DNA of 64,000 nt from contig JAPEHQ010000019.1 in the NCBI GenBank assembly GCA_027405735.1, positions 687,001 through 751,000 of the forward strand, given 5' to 3'. This document shows positions 10,369 through 22,474 of this stretch, piece after piece (the stretch's first letter is position 1; each line of letters opens with the position of its first letter). The translations under genes were made by a program, and so were the position numbers. Below the pieces are notes generated by a model. It saw only the letters and a list, made by a program, of their open reading frames with translations, was not told where the DNA came from and did not search any database. The stretch is from Mucor racemosus (lineage: Eukaryota; Mucoromycota; Mucoromycetes; Mucorales; Mucoraceae).

Positions 10369-11370
10369 ATGCAATCTTCATCTACATCAACAGTTAGAAA
10401 TAATCGTATATTATCAACTTCTAGTAATAGTAGCAGCAGTAGTATAAACAGTAATCCTGGAAAACTAATGTCAATTTCATCTATCATTGCTGCGTCTCCT
10501 CCAATGTATTCATCTTCTTCATCAACAACTCATAAATTATATCATAAAGAAGCAATGGAACGTAGAGCATCTGCACCAAGTCACCCTTATAATCATCCTC
10601 AAAGATATCCTTCTGCTTTCTTTCGTTCTCCACCTACTTCACCTGAAGATAGATTATTTGAATCTTCTGTGCCTTCGTCTCCCCCTTCATCTGTTTCATC
10701 TTTATCTTCGCCAAAGAGATCTTCTTATCATCAACATCAACAACAACAACAACAACAACATTTTAAACTACAACATGAACAACAACAAAGACGTATTAGT
10801 AAACTCATGTTGGATGATGATGAAGATGATGATTTATTGGATGATCAAGATCCATCTCAACCACCATTAACATTACAAGAACGTAGATTAAGAAATAAAG
10901 CAGCTTCTGCTAAATATCGTCAAAAGAAAAATCAACAACAAAATGAAATGAGATTAATGATTGGCCGTTTGTCTGAACAAAATGCAGTTTTAGAACGTCA
11001 ATTACAAGAGACAAGGCATGAAAATGAAAGATTAAAAGCAACCACAGATAGATTAAGAGGTAAAATGGTTGCTAAAAAGATGCTCAAGAAATGGATTGGT
11101 AGACAAAACACTGCCATACCTGCCAATAACCATAACCATCACCATAATCATAATAATAGTGGCGCTAATAATAATAACAATAATATTAATGCCACTGCTG
11201 ATGTTCATCACCATCATTATTCAAATGATAATAATGGTAATTTCAACTACTCTGCATTATCCCTTAGTAGTAATAATAGTGAGCATGATGACGGTATTAA
11301 TGCAGTTGTTGCCACAATTTCCAGTGATCAAGATGAAGATGATGAACTTGAGAGTATGAGTTCAGAGTAG
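10369..11370 (+). CDS. bZIP transcription factor
   Basis: A single-exon 333-aa protein. The N-terminal half is disordered: Ser-rich, with a run of Gln/His around residues 122-140 and an acidic DDDEDDD patch. The basic region around residues 170-190 reads RRLRNKAASAKYRQKKN, matching the N-x3-A-x3-Y/S-R pattern of fungal bZIP DNA-binding domains of the Cys3/Met4/Atf4 type. Leu-spaced heptads follow (LSEQNAVLERQLQETRHENE). The C-terminal tail is His/Asn-rich and acidic. A nuclear, dimeric, sequence-specific activator or repressor is expected. The Tyr in the AKYRQKK core resembles sulfur- or amino-acid-responsive factors, but the target pathway cannot be assigned from sequence. It is convergent with MON2. 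Confidence 0.88.
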   Translation: MQSSSTSTVRNNRILSTSSNSSSSSINSNPGKLMSISSIIAASPPMYSSSSSTTHKLYHKEAMERRASAPSHPYNHPQRYPSAFFRSPPTSPEDRLFESSVPSSPPSSVSSLSSPKRSSYHQHQQQQQQQHFKLQHEQQQRRISKLMLDDDEDDDLLDDQDPSQPPLTLQERRLRNKAASAKYRQKKNQQQNEMRLMIGRLSEQNAVLERQLQETRHENERLKATTDRLRGKMVAKKMLKKWIGRQNTAIPANNHNHHHNHNNSGANNNNNNINATADVHHHHYSNDNNGNFNYSALSLSSNNSEHDDGINAVVATISSDQDEDDELESMSSE

Positions 11371-11443
11371 AATAAAATAAACCCCTTCATCTAAATTACA
11401 TACATTTTTTTTTATATAACATTTAAGCATTATTTTTTTTTTC

Positions 11444-11475
<32 letters not shown>

Positions 11476-11810
11476 CATGTACACTACTTTTCCCTTTACT
11501 ATTACAACTATTACTACTACAATTTACAATTACATCTACGGCCACTATTCCACTCTTTATATAATCATTTACGCACACTTTCAATTTATACATATACACA
11601 GTACATTGATAATGTCAAATAAAGATTTTGTTTTTTTTTCACACAGATTTTTAATTTTTCCACAGATGTTTGTCTTTAAAGGATATTTCATAGTCTAAAA
11701 CGACATAGTGAAATATGATACATGATAGTACAAAATGCACCCTAACATTTGCTCTTTCTTTTAATATTTTTTGTTTCAAATGTTTATTTGTAAAATATTA
11801 ACCCAAAAAG

Positions 11811-11847
<37 letters not shown>

Positions 11848-11868
11848 AAACCAAAAAAAACAGAACAA
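11371..11868. terminator. Convergent 3' region between bZIP and MON2
   Basis: This is about 500 bp between two converging stop codons. It holds AATAAAATAA directly after the bZIP stop (near 11371), long T tracts on the plus strand (11430-11468) and long A tracts (11813-11850) that are T tracts for MON2. It probably contains both 3' UTRs and polyadenylation sites. Confidence 0.45.
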
Positions 11869-14800
11869 TTAGAAAAGTCCCATTTCTTTGCCTACAACCT
11901 GCAAACATTCTTTAATCAAACCAACGACTACATCATCCTGGCATGTAATCATACTACACAAGGAAGGATACAAATAAAATAAATGTGCTCTTGGTCCAGA
12001 CAAAAGCATTTGTTTCACAGTATCTAAAAGAAATACAAATATATACATCAGATGAGGTTATATTTCTCTTTATAAAAAAAAAAAAAAAAAAACTTACTAT
12101 TATCATCATCATTTATTGCCATGATGTTATCTTGTAATTTCAACTGAATTGACTGTTTTAAAAGAAACAGCATCTCCTCTTTACGTACTCTATCATCACA
12201 ACAAAAAGTTAATATTACACGACCCATAAAAAAGATTTTCCCCTATCAATATATAAACAAAAAAGCAAGTTCTCTTCTCACCCCATCAAGTACCTTGGGA
12301 ACGGGCATCTTCCTAGTAAAGGTTCATCTGCAGTATAATTTCGAAGAATAGTCTCACATCTTTCAAGTAACACAGAAATTACTACTTGAGCAATTCTCTT
12401 ACGAACCTCTGGATTATCTATAAACGAAATATCCGTATTTGTTTATCAATATTTGAATAATTTTTGTTTCATCTTTTTTTTTTTTTTGAGCTTACCTTGC
12501 TTTTCAGAAGAACATAATGAAAATAGCGTCATAAATGAAGCATAAGCAAATGATTCTTTCATGACAGGTACGATTGTACCTGTAGTACCCACAATGTCAC
12601 TTGATCTATCATTGGTATCTTCAATATAATATAATCGAGAACTTTCTCGAATCACTGAAACAAATTTTTCAATCACTTGAATTGGAACTCTAGGTTGTCC
12701 CATATAAACCACAATATCGTTTTGAATTACATTCAATACTGAAATATCAAAATGTTCATCTACATCTAATTCTTCAATTTTCATGCTTTCAGGAGGTGAA
12801 CTAGGCGATAAAAGGCTTCCTTCTAAAATATCTACAAGTGTACGCCAAACACCACAGAATCTTTCAGTGGGGACATCTTTCGTTAAAAAAAGAAAAGAAA
12901 AAGTTAATATAGAGATAAATCTTGCCATCAATCTTTACAATGTTTTACCTTGGCCAAATGCTTCTAATGTCTCTAATCCAGGTTTCAATATCTCCAATAA
13001 TCCATTAGTAGCCAATTTCCATAATGGCGTTTTATCATCACCATGTTTAAAAGAAGGAGGACAATCATACTTCAATTTCATGGGCAAACCAAAAGCACCA
13101 ATCATGCGTTCAAACACGCCTTCCGTATACAACGACAGTACATTAACATGTGCTTTGAATAAATCTGCCACCAAAGTATTACATTTCTTATTCAATGCAA
13201 TGTAAGTTACTGTAGAAAACTTGCGTTGACTAGGTGGAATATAACCACGATTCTTGTTTTGACCATCTTCAGGAGGACTCAAAAATGCAAGTGTCATATA
13301 TTCTGCTAAATCTGCTAATACTAAAGGAGGAACACCGTCTGTATTCATATCTAATGTTTGTACTGCTTCTAATACTGCTTCCTGTAAGGGTGAGACATGA
13401 TCTACATCTGGTCGGTATTGTGGACTAGTTGAATATACAAGCACATTACGCAGTACACTCAACAATGAACTGACATCTGCCAACAAAAAGTTCTTGGATA
13501 TCAGTTTGTAAAGATCGGTAAACAAGGTGACAAAAGATGCCAAGGTATCTTGGGTAAAATCGTGAGAGATGGGGGCTACACTTGAAGACGATAAAGAAAG
13601 TGTAAATGATTGAAGTTCGGCTTCATCATTTGCAAGCCAATTCTTGTTGTTGTTGTTGTTATTGTTGTTGTTGTTGTTGTTGTTATAAGCGGTCTCTTCT
13701 GGTTGTCCTTGTTCGCTTCTCAACATGGATTGACTAATACCTTTGCCAATAATTTGCCATGTATTCCATGCTCTACGCCATAAATCTATCAACTTGTCAG
13801 ATTCCTTGAAACTAGGATCAATTGTAACAATTGTTTTAAAGCTTTTAATACTAGCAAGTGAAACTTCTTGACTTGATCGAAGACAAGAATCTTCTAAATG
13901 AGCTAATAACAAAGTAAATGCACGTTGAAAGTGTTCCAAACCATGTAAATCTTGTAAAAAGTCTTGGAAAATGCTTGAAATACCGGTTAAAATCAACACT
14001 TTAGTTTCATCCCATTGTTTATCTGCAGTATCTCTTGAATGATGAAGCATAAATCCAGACGAATCACGATCATTGAGCGAGGGAGAAGATGCTTTACTAA
14101 GCGAAATCTTTGATGCACGAATAGATGACATTTTGATAGAATCCAATAAAGGAAACAAGACTTCCCAAATACATGCGTTCCAAAGATATGGACCCAATAC
14201 ATGTCCATTCATTGTAATTGTTCTGAATAATGTTTGATTTGCTCCGTTACGGACTTCAGGACGCCAATCAATACAAGTATGTGATAATTGAAGTAATAAA
14301 AGCATCCATAAAATACTATATGTCTTGGGATTACTATCATCTTCATTGCTTAACGCTAAATCGATATTCATGCTTTCTTTATCAATCTTTTCTTCTTCTG
14401 GGTGGTTTTTACCAAGATCAATACGTCTGGTTTGAATAAAATCAGATAAATTCCATAACAATCCAACTGCTGTCAAACTAATGTTCAAATCATCACTTTG
14501 CATACCAAATGACCCCAAAGTAGCAATACATTGACGTAAACAATCAGGTGAAAGTAACGACAAGAAGTCTGTACAAATTAATTGAAGACTGGAGAATGCA
14601 ACTTTGATTAGCCCAGTTGCTGATTTAGGACCTGCTGCTGCCATGATACTTCCTGTCATGATGGAAGATGCTGTAGTATCAATACTTGCTCTTTCATTGG
14701 TTTTCATTTCTGGGCTTGCCGTGGGTGTTGTTTGGTCTTCTGAAGCAGCAGTAGTAGATTCATCTTGATCGTTCTGATACCCAGTAGATTCAATAGCAGG

Positions 14801-17800
14801 TGGTGGTCCAATAGCACATACTGCAACATGTCTCAACATGTCCAAAATAAGACCCCATCCACAAGTAAAGGAATGACCAGATGTTTGTAGTAAATTATTC
14901 AATGTTTCTAACCCCATCTTTTGTACTTCACTAAATGCTTTGGGATTTGTGGCCAAAGTTTCTTGAATCAACGCTTCTTCATTAGCTGGTGGTGTGTAAT
15001 TGATGCATTGGTTTAATGCTAATAATAATCGAGTTTGTGTACTTTCATTGACCTTGTTGTATTCAGAAAGAACATGGTTCATGGCAATAGTGATGATAGT
15101 GGAAATAGTTTCACAACACTGTGTACGAATGGGTGCAGGAGTCAATGGATAATTGGCTGTTGCTATTAAATGTGTCATGATGATTTCCCAAATCTTGGAG
15201 GAGGATTCCTTTTGTGTATTGATAAGTCGATCCATATCTAGAGTTGCTATGTATTCTAATTTGTCTATAGCAAATGATCTAATATTAAAGATTTTCTATG
15301 AAAAAATATTTTAGTATTTTGCTTTTTTTTTTTTTTTTTTTTTTTTTTTTCTAAATCTACATGTTGAAACTTACTGCTTTGGAGGCTTTATTGCTGGTAG
15401 GTAAAGATGAATCATGATCAATAAATGGAGTACCACTCACTTCAGAACTCATGCGACACAATGCAGAAGAAAACGCAATAAAAGAATCATCATCTAAATA
15501 CTTGCTATTCTCAAATAATCTTTGAAAAGATGCACTGATAATAGTAAGATGATCTGCATCCATCATTTGATTATTTGTTTGTTGAATATTCATATTGCTG
15601 GAAGATGTATTTGATGATCCAGTAATTGTTCTTCTTAGACTATTTGTGATGGGTGTAGCAGGATTAGTACCACCAACAGTATTACCAACAGAAGCATTTC
15701 CACTTGCTCCTCCACTTCCAGATGAAGATCCTTTAGGTGTAGGTCGATTAAATAACAAGAAATCAGCTAATTGTAATGTCTCCAATACAAGATACCAAGA
15801 AGATCCCAATACACTACTTAAAAACATGGTGATATTTAAAAGCACACGCAAACTGTACAGGTTTTTATCGTTCAATGTAATGTTGGATAACGCTTGTTGT
15901 TGATGAATAGGAAGATCTGCAAACGCAATAGCGGCTTGATTCACTGAAGCAACAGCGGATGAAACTGTACCAATACTTGTGCTGCTCGTAGTGTTGCTCA
16001 TCAATTTCAAAGTATTACCAGATGTTGAAGATATAAATCCAGATGATAATAAAGGAATAATAGGAATCGAGTTTTTACAGAGATTTGTCAGAAATGCATC
16101 TCGAGGTGTAACAAGATCAAGCACACCGCATACATTGGTGAAGTTTTGATACGATCGCATAGTACTTTGAAAGAGTTCCTCGTCTAAATTAGCAGTAAGA
16201 TAGAAAGACATTGCAGCCAATAAACCAGGCCAAGCAACATTAGCCATATCTGTAACTACTTGAACTTCCTTGTTTTCCTTTTCCTCTTGTTGTTGTTTAA
16301 TAACTGAACCAGGAGAGAAATTAGATAATGCAAATCCAGCTAATCCATCAGCAATTGAATTAAGACAAATCAAAGCCAAATAATAAATGTAAGTTTCTGG
16401 GATAGCTGGAGGATCTGCTTTATCCAATTGATCAATACATTGAATACGCATAGTAGAACTACCAGTACTAAGGCTACTGCTATCCAATCCACCAGTAGCA
16501 GAAGCATTTTGATGATTTGAATGTGATGAATGATAATACCCTGTATTTCCAGATGCAACTCCTGTGGCACTACCACCATAATCAAAACTATCTCTTCCTC
16601 CTTGATTCGCTCCAATAGATTGAGGTTTCTCAGTAGCTAATCTTCCAAATCCTGTAATCATGTCACGAAACACATTGGTAGAACTGTTGTTTTGTCCATC
16701 GTACCATTTATAAATAGAACTAGTTAATTGTGCATCGCTACAGACGCCTTTGAATATTTCCATGGCCAAGACTCGAAGCCATAATGGGTTCTCGGGTTCT
16801 AATATCTTGACAAACATGGATAAGAAAATCTCACATTCCATGACCAAGATTTCGTTGAATTTCTTGATCAATATAGATACTACTCGAGTAAGACGCATGG
16901 TTTGTGGAAATTCGCTCTTTTCTGAAAAGTTCTTGATAAACATTGGACATACGAGTTCTTTTAGGATGGAACTTAATTCATTGTGCTGCATGGAGAAGAA
17001 TGGAATTTAGTACCGTATATCCATCTATAAAATACCAAATGAGTTTACCTCTCGGAAAAGTTTATAATGATTTGAAAGTACACTTTCAATCAATTCCAAT
17101 CCAAATGTTTTCGATAAATGATTCAGTCGAAGATATTGTGGATGATCTCCATTTGTCAATAAACACAAATCTCTAAACAAGAAATAGGCATCTTTTGCAC
17201 AAGGACGTAATGTGATCTTTTCTCCGGTACTAATTTCTACTTGTGCTGTAGCATCTGTTGTTGTATCTTGCGATTGTTGGCTATCTTCCTTGGCTACTTT
17301 GTCAAATACAAATATAACTAATTGACGTAATGTTGCTGCTGCTGTATTATTGACAACTACAATTTTTGAATCTTGTAAACGAAAACAAATCAAAAGGGCC
17401 TATGGATTTTTTTTTTTTTTTTGGAATGTTAATCAAACCTTCTAATCAATATAATGCGTTTTTTTTTTTTCTCTTGGCTAACCTCTGCTAAAATATCATC
17501 ATGCACACTTCTATAATTGTTTAATAAAGGTAATACTGTCTGCAATATCTTTAATTGAATCTCAACACCATGAGTACTAATATCAGTTAATGTCCTCAAG
17601 ATTGTTCTAACTGAAGTCTGTATTTGATAAATGTATTAGAGACATATCCCACTAAACCTGTCAAAAAAAAAAAAACTAACCTCGGGAATAGCATGAAAGG
17701 ATATCAATTTTTGTATACATCCAATTGCAATGGTTACAAGTTTAACTTGCTTTGTTTCACAAGCTAATACAAATGGACGTAAAGCATCTTCTGTCTTTGC

Positions 17801-18093
17801 AAGTTCTATAAAAATGACATTTTGTTGAGGAGGAGGGGAAACGAAAATGTTGCCAACTATATCAAAAATAATTATACTTACCATTTGCTATACTATATCC
17901 AGGTCTTTCCTTGAAACTTCTTAATATGACACTTAGACGTTCAGCTGCCTGTATAAGAAATATTCAGTAACCACGCAAACAAGTCTATCAAAACTCATTC
18001 AAAACAAACCTCTTTGATTTCGGGATGCTTTCTTCTCGCTTCACTTGATAAAGTTAACAATTCAGTTTGCAAAAATGCTGTGAGTCCACTCAT
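11869..18093 (-). CDS. mon2: MON2 homolog, Golgi/endosome trafficking scaffold
   Basis: Spliced from 11 exons: 18010-18093, 17882-17948, 17681-17805, 17483-17617, 17049-17399, 15375-16985, 12949-15295, 12496-12876, 12294-12417, 12098-12189 and 11869-12023. All phases close, giving about 1823 aa, near the 1600-1700 aa of yeast and human MON2. The N-terminus (MSGLTAFLQTELLTLSSEAR) matches the DCB region of Sec7-related large Arf-GEF-like proteins. HUS-like segments follow, then the conserved C-terminal block (SFGMQSDDLNISLTAVGLLWNL). MON2 lacks the catalytic Sec7 domain and acts with Dop1 and the flippase Neo1 at the trans-Golgi/endosome. Odd points are Gly/Ser/Asn-rich inserts and an Asn run near 13650. 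Identity is secure; the exact exon 9/10 border is the least certain. Confidence 0.92.
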
Positions 18094-20157
18094 AACATAA
18101 ATTTCTTTTTTCTTTTATATATATATATATATATATGAATGTATGTGGTATATATAAATATATATATATGTGTTGTTATTATATCAATAATCTCTTTTTT
18201 CCTTCTTTCTTTTTTCCTTTTTGTCGCTCTATCAAGATATCTGCCTTGTTTATAATATCAAGTTTCGTGTTTTTTTTTTTTTGTATATAATAAAGAAAAA
18301 AGTTCAAAGGGGAAACAAACAAACTTGTACCCGTTTTCTCGAATGAATGTGTATTATAAATATAGGGCGCATACATACAATAACCGCACACGCATCGTGT
18401 GGTTTTTCTATTTAAGCACCCAATGAAATTGTTACTCATCTTTGGGGAGGTTCTCCTCTCCATCCTCCACGAAAACTTGGCCCAATCAACTTTGTTAATG
18501 TTGATTTAACCACGTTTTTTGAGAAACAAAGAAAAAGCTTAATTTTTATCATCATGCCAAGAATTATTCGTATCACAATTTAGTTGGATGTTATTGTATG
18601 ATTTATATTAAAAGATGATGTTATAGATCTATCGTATAGAAAATGTATTAATCTAAAAATTATCATTGACAAACAATAACTATTCGAGTAAGTTCTCAAA
18701 GGGGGTAATGTGATCATGTATGCAGAATTTGCGTAAATTGTTTAATTGTAATTTAAAGAGTAGAAAGTTTAGGATAATGATTGCTAGAATCAATCGAAAG
18801 CTAAAATTCTATTTGAGCATGACAATTTGCCTTTATTTATTGTCATATACATAGTGATGAGAATGGCTATGATGTTTCTATTAATTTAAATTTCATATGA
18901 ATATTCTATATTAGCTATAGCTCAGATAATTTTCACAAACATTTAGATATAATTGTTGCAAACCTATTGTGCGCTCATATGTAAAATCATGGCAGCCACT
19001 GTTTTTACAATTTTACATCAAAACAATCAATAGTAATTGTACCAAATCAAATTGTATATAGATCCTTTTTGTATAGTATCATATCCTAAATCCTAACAAT
19101 ATATATAATCATAAACTACTTGCTTTATATTAGATATATATATGTCTTGTTCACTAGAAGATAATTCCCTTGAAGTTTTTATTACAATTTCAAGGCTTGG
19201 ATAGTACACACAAAAAAAGGATAGGTCGCTTATACCGTTTGTCCTATCGCGATATAATGGAGTCCTTTCCCCATGACAATTAGAACGATCATACATATAC
19301 CAAAAGGATGCAATTGCAAGAGCTTATAATACCAAAAGGAGATGGGACGCTTATTTTATAACAAACACGAGTTTCTACTAATTGAGGTTTACCATTGAAA
19401 AATACTATATTTGTCCTTGAACAGCAATAAAACAGATAAAAAGGGTGGCAAATAATAGTATAGATTTATTGAACTTTTTTCACGGCTAAAGGGTGTTAAT
19501 TATGCAAAATACATTGCTATTTAAATGTTTTTCGTACAAAAAGATTGAATATGGTACTTTTCTATGTATCTTAAATACCTTTTTTTTTTTTCAAGGAAAA
19601 GGAGGGGGTTCCTAAATCAAAAATACAAGTTGTAGATCATACAATAAGTTAAGAAATGTATAAAAAAACATACATCCTACAAGGGCAGATTTTCATACAT
19701 TATACATAATACTAATAATACTCTATATCATGTACAAGGAGTTTATGCATGCACTGATATAATTCTCTTATTCGTTAAGATATTAAATTTTGGGAGATGA
19801 TCGATTACCAATATATAACTCATTACAGAGGAATCCTTCAAAGAAGGTCAGGACATATACATGTATACGTTGAAACCAGCTTAATCTTTGAGACAAAATA
19901 CCACTATCCCCCAACTGCAATAAATTTGACATTGATGAAACAGTACTGATCAATACATTCACACCTATTTTCAATTTAAAGACGACGATCATTTTGACGA
20001 TTTGATATATATATATATATACCAATGTTACAATATAAAATTTTATAAGAGCAAGATACTCAAAATTCTTTTTCTTTTCTTATATTAAAAGTTAATTTAA
20101 AAACATAGTTCGATCTATTCAATTTTAAAATCTAAAATCCAAAATGAATGTAATATT
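18094..20157. other. AT-rich intergenic region upstream of MON2
   Basis: No gene is supported. The first 100 bp upstream of the MON2 start include an (AT)n run at 18117-18136 and CT-rich sequence typical of a fungal promoter/leader. The remainder is AT-rich with short open frames (18179-18463, 19093-19296 and 19783-20025, all minus) that show no domain or splice support. Confidence 0.45.
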
Positions 20158-21200
20158 TTTTTGTATTCACAACATAGATCCAACCGAAAGCTACTCTGCA
20201 TTTTTTATTTCAGCGAAAAATATTGATTTTTTGTTCAGATAATCAAAATAATAGTTCACATTACAGCTGATAGTAGCGTAAACTATGACAACTGAGTTCC
20301 AAATCCGATTGTTATCGAGCTGATCGAAAATGATCAAAAAAACAAAATTGTTTAATAGCTCATGAACTGCAAAGTAAGTATGCCTACCACTTTAAATAGT
20401 TTCTATACAGTTTTGAATTTTGAATCCATCTAAATAAAAAGTAGACAAACACTCTACATTAAATTTTGCATAAAATGCAATTGAAATTTTAGAGGTTTTT
20501 TGAAGATATACATCGATTTTTATAAGCATATTTAAAATATAATAAATTGAAATGATGCACAAAAAAATTATCTATTGACCGAGCTATTGCAAAATGTTCT
20601 AGCTGCATTTTTCGTAGAGAAAACAAGATTTTTGTCCAAATTTTTTTCAGTTTCAGAATTTGGGATGAGGGTATATAAGGGAAAAATTGAAGCCAGAAAC
20701 GAAGGCACCTTTTTGCACACATTTTTGAGGATATCTCCACGAAAAATCAATATTTTAAAAGAAACTAAATTGGATCCAAGGGAGCTCTACGAGCTTGATG
20801 AGATAAATATAAAAAAAGTGCTGCTCAATTTAACGAATATTTTGGAATTTACTATAAAAATATCAAAAAAATGAAAAAAAAATAAAAGTGTTCAGAATTT
20901 TTTCATACTGAAATCAGTTATAGAGCTCTTCAAAACAAGTAAGTTTTATTATTAAAGTTGTTGGTACAGCTTAATTTTTTTTAGAGATATGAAGCCTCAA
21001 AGTTTTCATTTTTAGCAGTGAACTACCTGTAACATTCTGAAACATTAGCACTGAAAAATTAATACCAACTGCAAAAATTAGGATATTTCCGGATACTCAT
21101 TTTTAGACTAAAGCTAAACATCTCAGGTACATTGGCATATAATTCTTTCTTGGTATTATTTAGTGAAAAAAAAAGTAGAGTAGGAATGAAAAGTGAGACT
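20158..21200 (+). repeat. 1-kb dispersed repeat, family C (copy 1)
   Basis: One of four copies; the others are 44400-45485 (-), 57390-58430 (-) and 59765-60670 (+). It starts around TTTTTGTATTCACAA and ends beyond the sequence for ACATCTCAGGTACATTGGCA. A central block keeps an open frame in all four copies (VEKxRFLxxFFSxSEFGMRV, then a segment with RISPRKINIL). The same block is also open on the opposite strand. No terminal repeats or target duplication were found and no known protein family was recognised. The copy lies 230 bp beyond the EFR3 stop codon. Confidence 0.75.
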
Positions 21201-21427
21201 CAATTTTGAAGGAAAAAGCAGTTATCGCAATTATGGCGCTCAGTAGGCTTATTTGGGCATTTGAAAATTGCTACATAATATTCAAAATTAAAGCGTCTTA
21301 CTTAACTTGGCCATATTCATTGAAATTCTCGATTTTTGTAGAAACGATAAGCACTATTTCAATATATAATGCAAAATTCAGACTTTATATGTTGAAATCA
21401 AACAATAAAGATATTTTATTTCTGTGC

Positions 21428-22437
21428 TTATTTGTAAGGGGGGTTTACCAGAGATGTAGTACTAAATAAAAATCAATGTTTAGATCGACACGTTATACAA
21501 TCATAATTGAGTATAGAAACTTACTTTGATGCATCGGTACCTAATGAGAGAGATTGAAGAAGGGAACTCATATCAGAGACTGTTTCATTAGGTCTCTTGG
21601 TAAGACAAGCATTCGTCAAGGATTGTAATCCATTAGCTTCGTTCTGTGGTTGTTGTGTTTGACCAATTAAAGCTTCTTTGAGATTCTCGACTCGAATAGT
21701 TTGCTTTTTTCCAGGTTCATTACGCTAGGAAAACAGGTATTAAATAAAAGTATGCAATAGAATTAGTAACAACTTACTGTTATTTCTGTGTTTGTCCAAG
21801 GAGTTGCCAATTTAGCTTTCAAATCATTCAAATTGCGAGAAGTTCTTATTCTGTAGGTACGATCATGATTAACATAATCATCAGATCCCCATTCCACCAT
21901 CAATTTTGCTTCAAGATCTGTTCCCTCTGTATCGTCCTCATCTCTTAAAGGACCGTCTTTGGATAGCATTTGAATAACCAACTTTCTATCAGCAAACTTA
22001 TCAACAGGCGTTGTATTATTAGGCTCCAAATCTTCCAATTTGTCAATATTGCCTTCTGTGGAAGTATCCAAAAACACAGAGGAATATTCATTCAATCTAA
22101 TACGCTCACTTTTCAAAGCATCTGCGTATTGAACTAGACTACCAATGCGATAAAATTCACCTACCATGGACAACCATTCAACAACAATAGCAGCTACTGC
22201 TCTTTGGCGAGCTGTATGTTGAATCGTTGTTTGTTTCACTAAGTCTTGGATTTTGAATACAAGAGGTACAGCCTTAATAGTTTCGTCTGCACCAAATTTA
22301 CGAGTCAATGCAGATAATACCATGTGAATAGTATCAACATCATGTACATCAATGTTTGGTAATTGGATCCAGCCCAGAATAGCTTGATGTAACGCATTGA
22401 CCAACATAACATCTCCATGCTGATTTAATGTATGCTA

Positions 22438-22474
<37 letters not shown>

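Noticed and set aside
12783..13205. 140-codon plus-strand frame
   Set aside because: Antisense of MON2 exons 7 and 8, crossing an intron whose splice sites are well supported.
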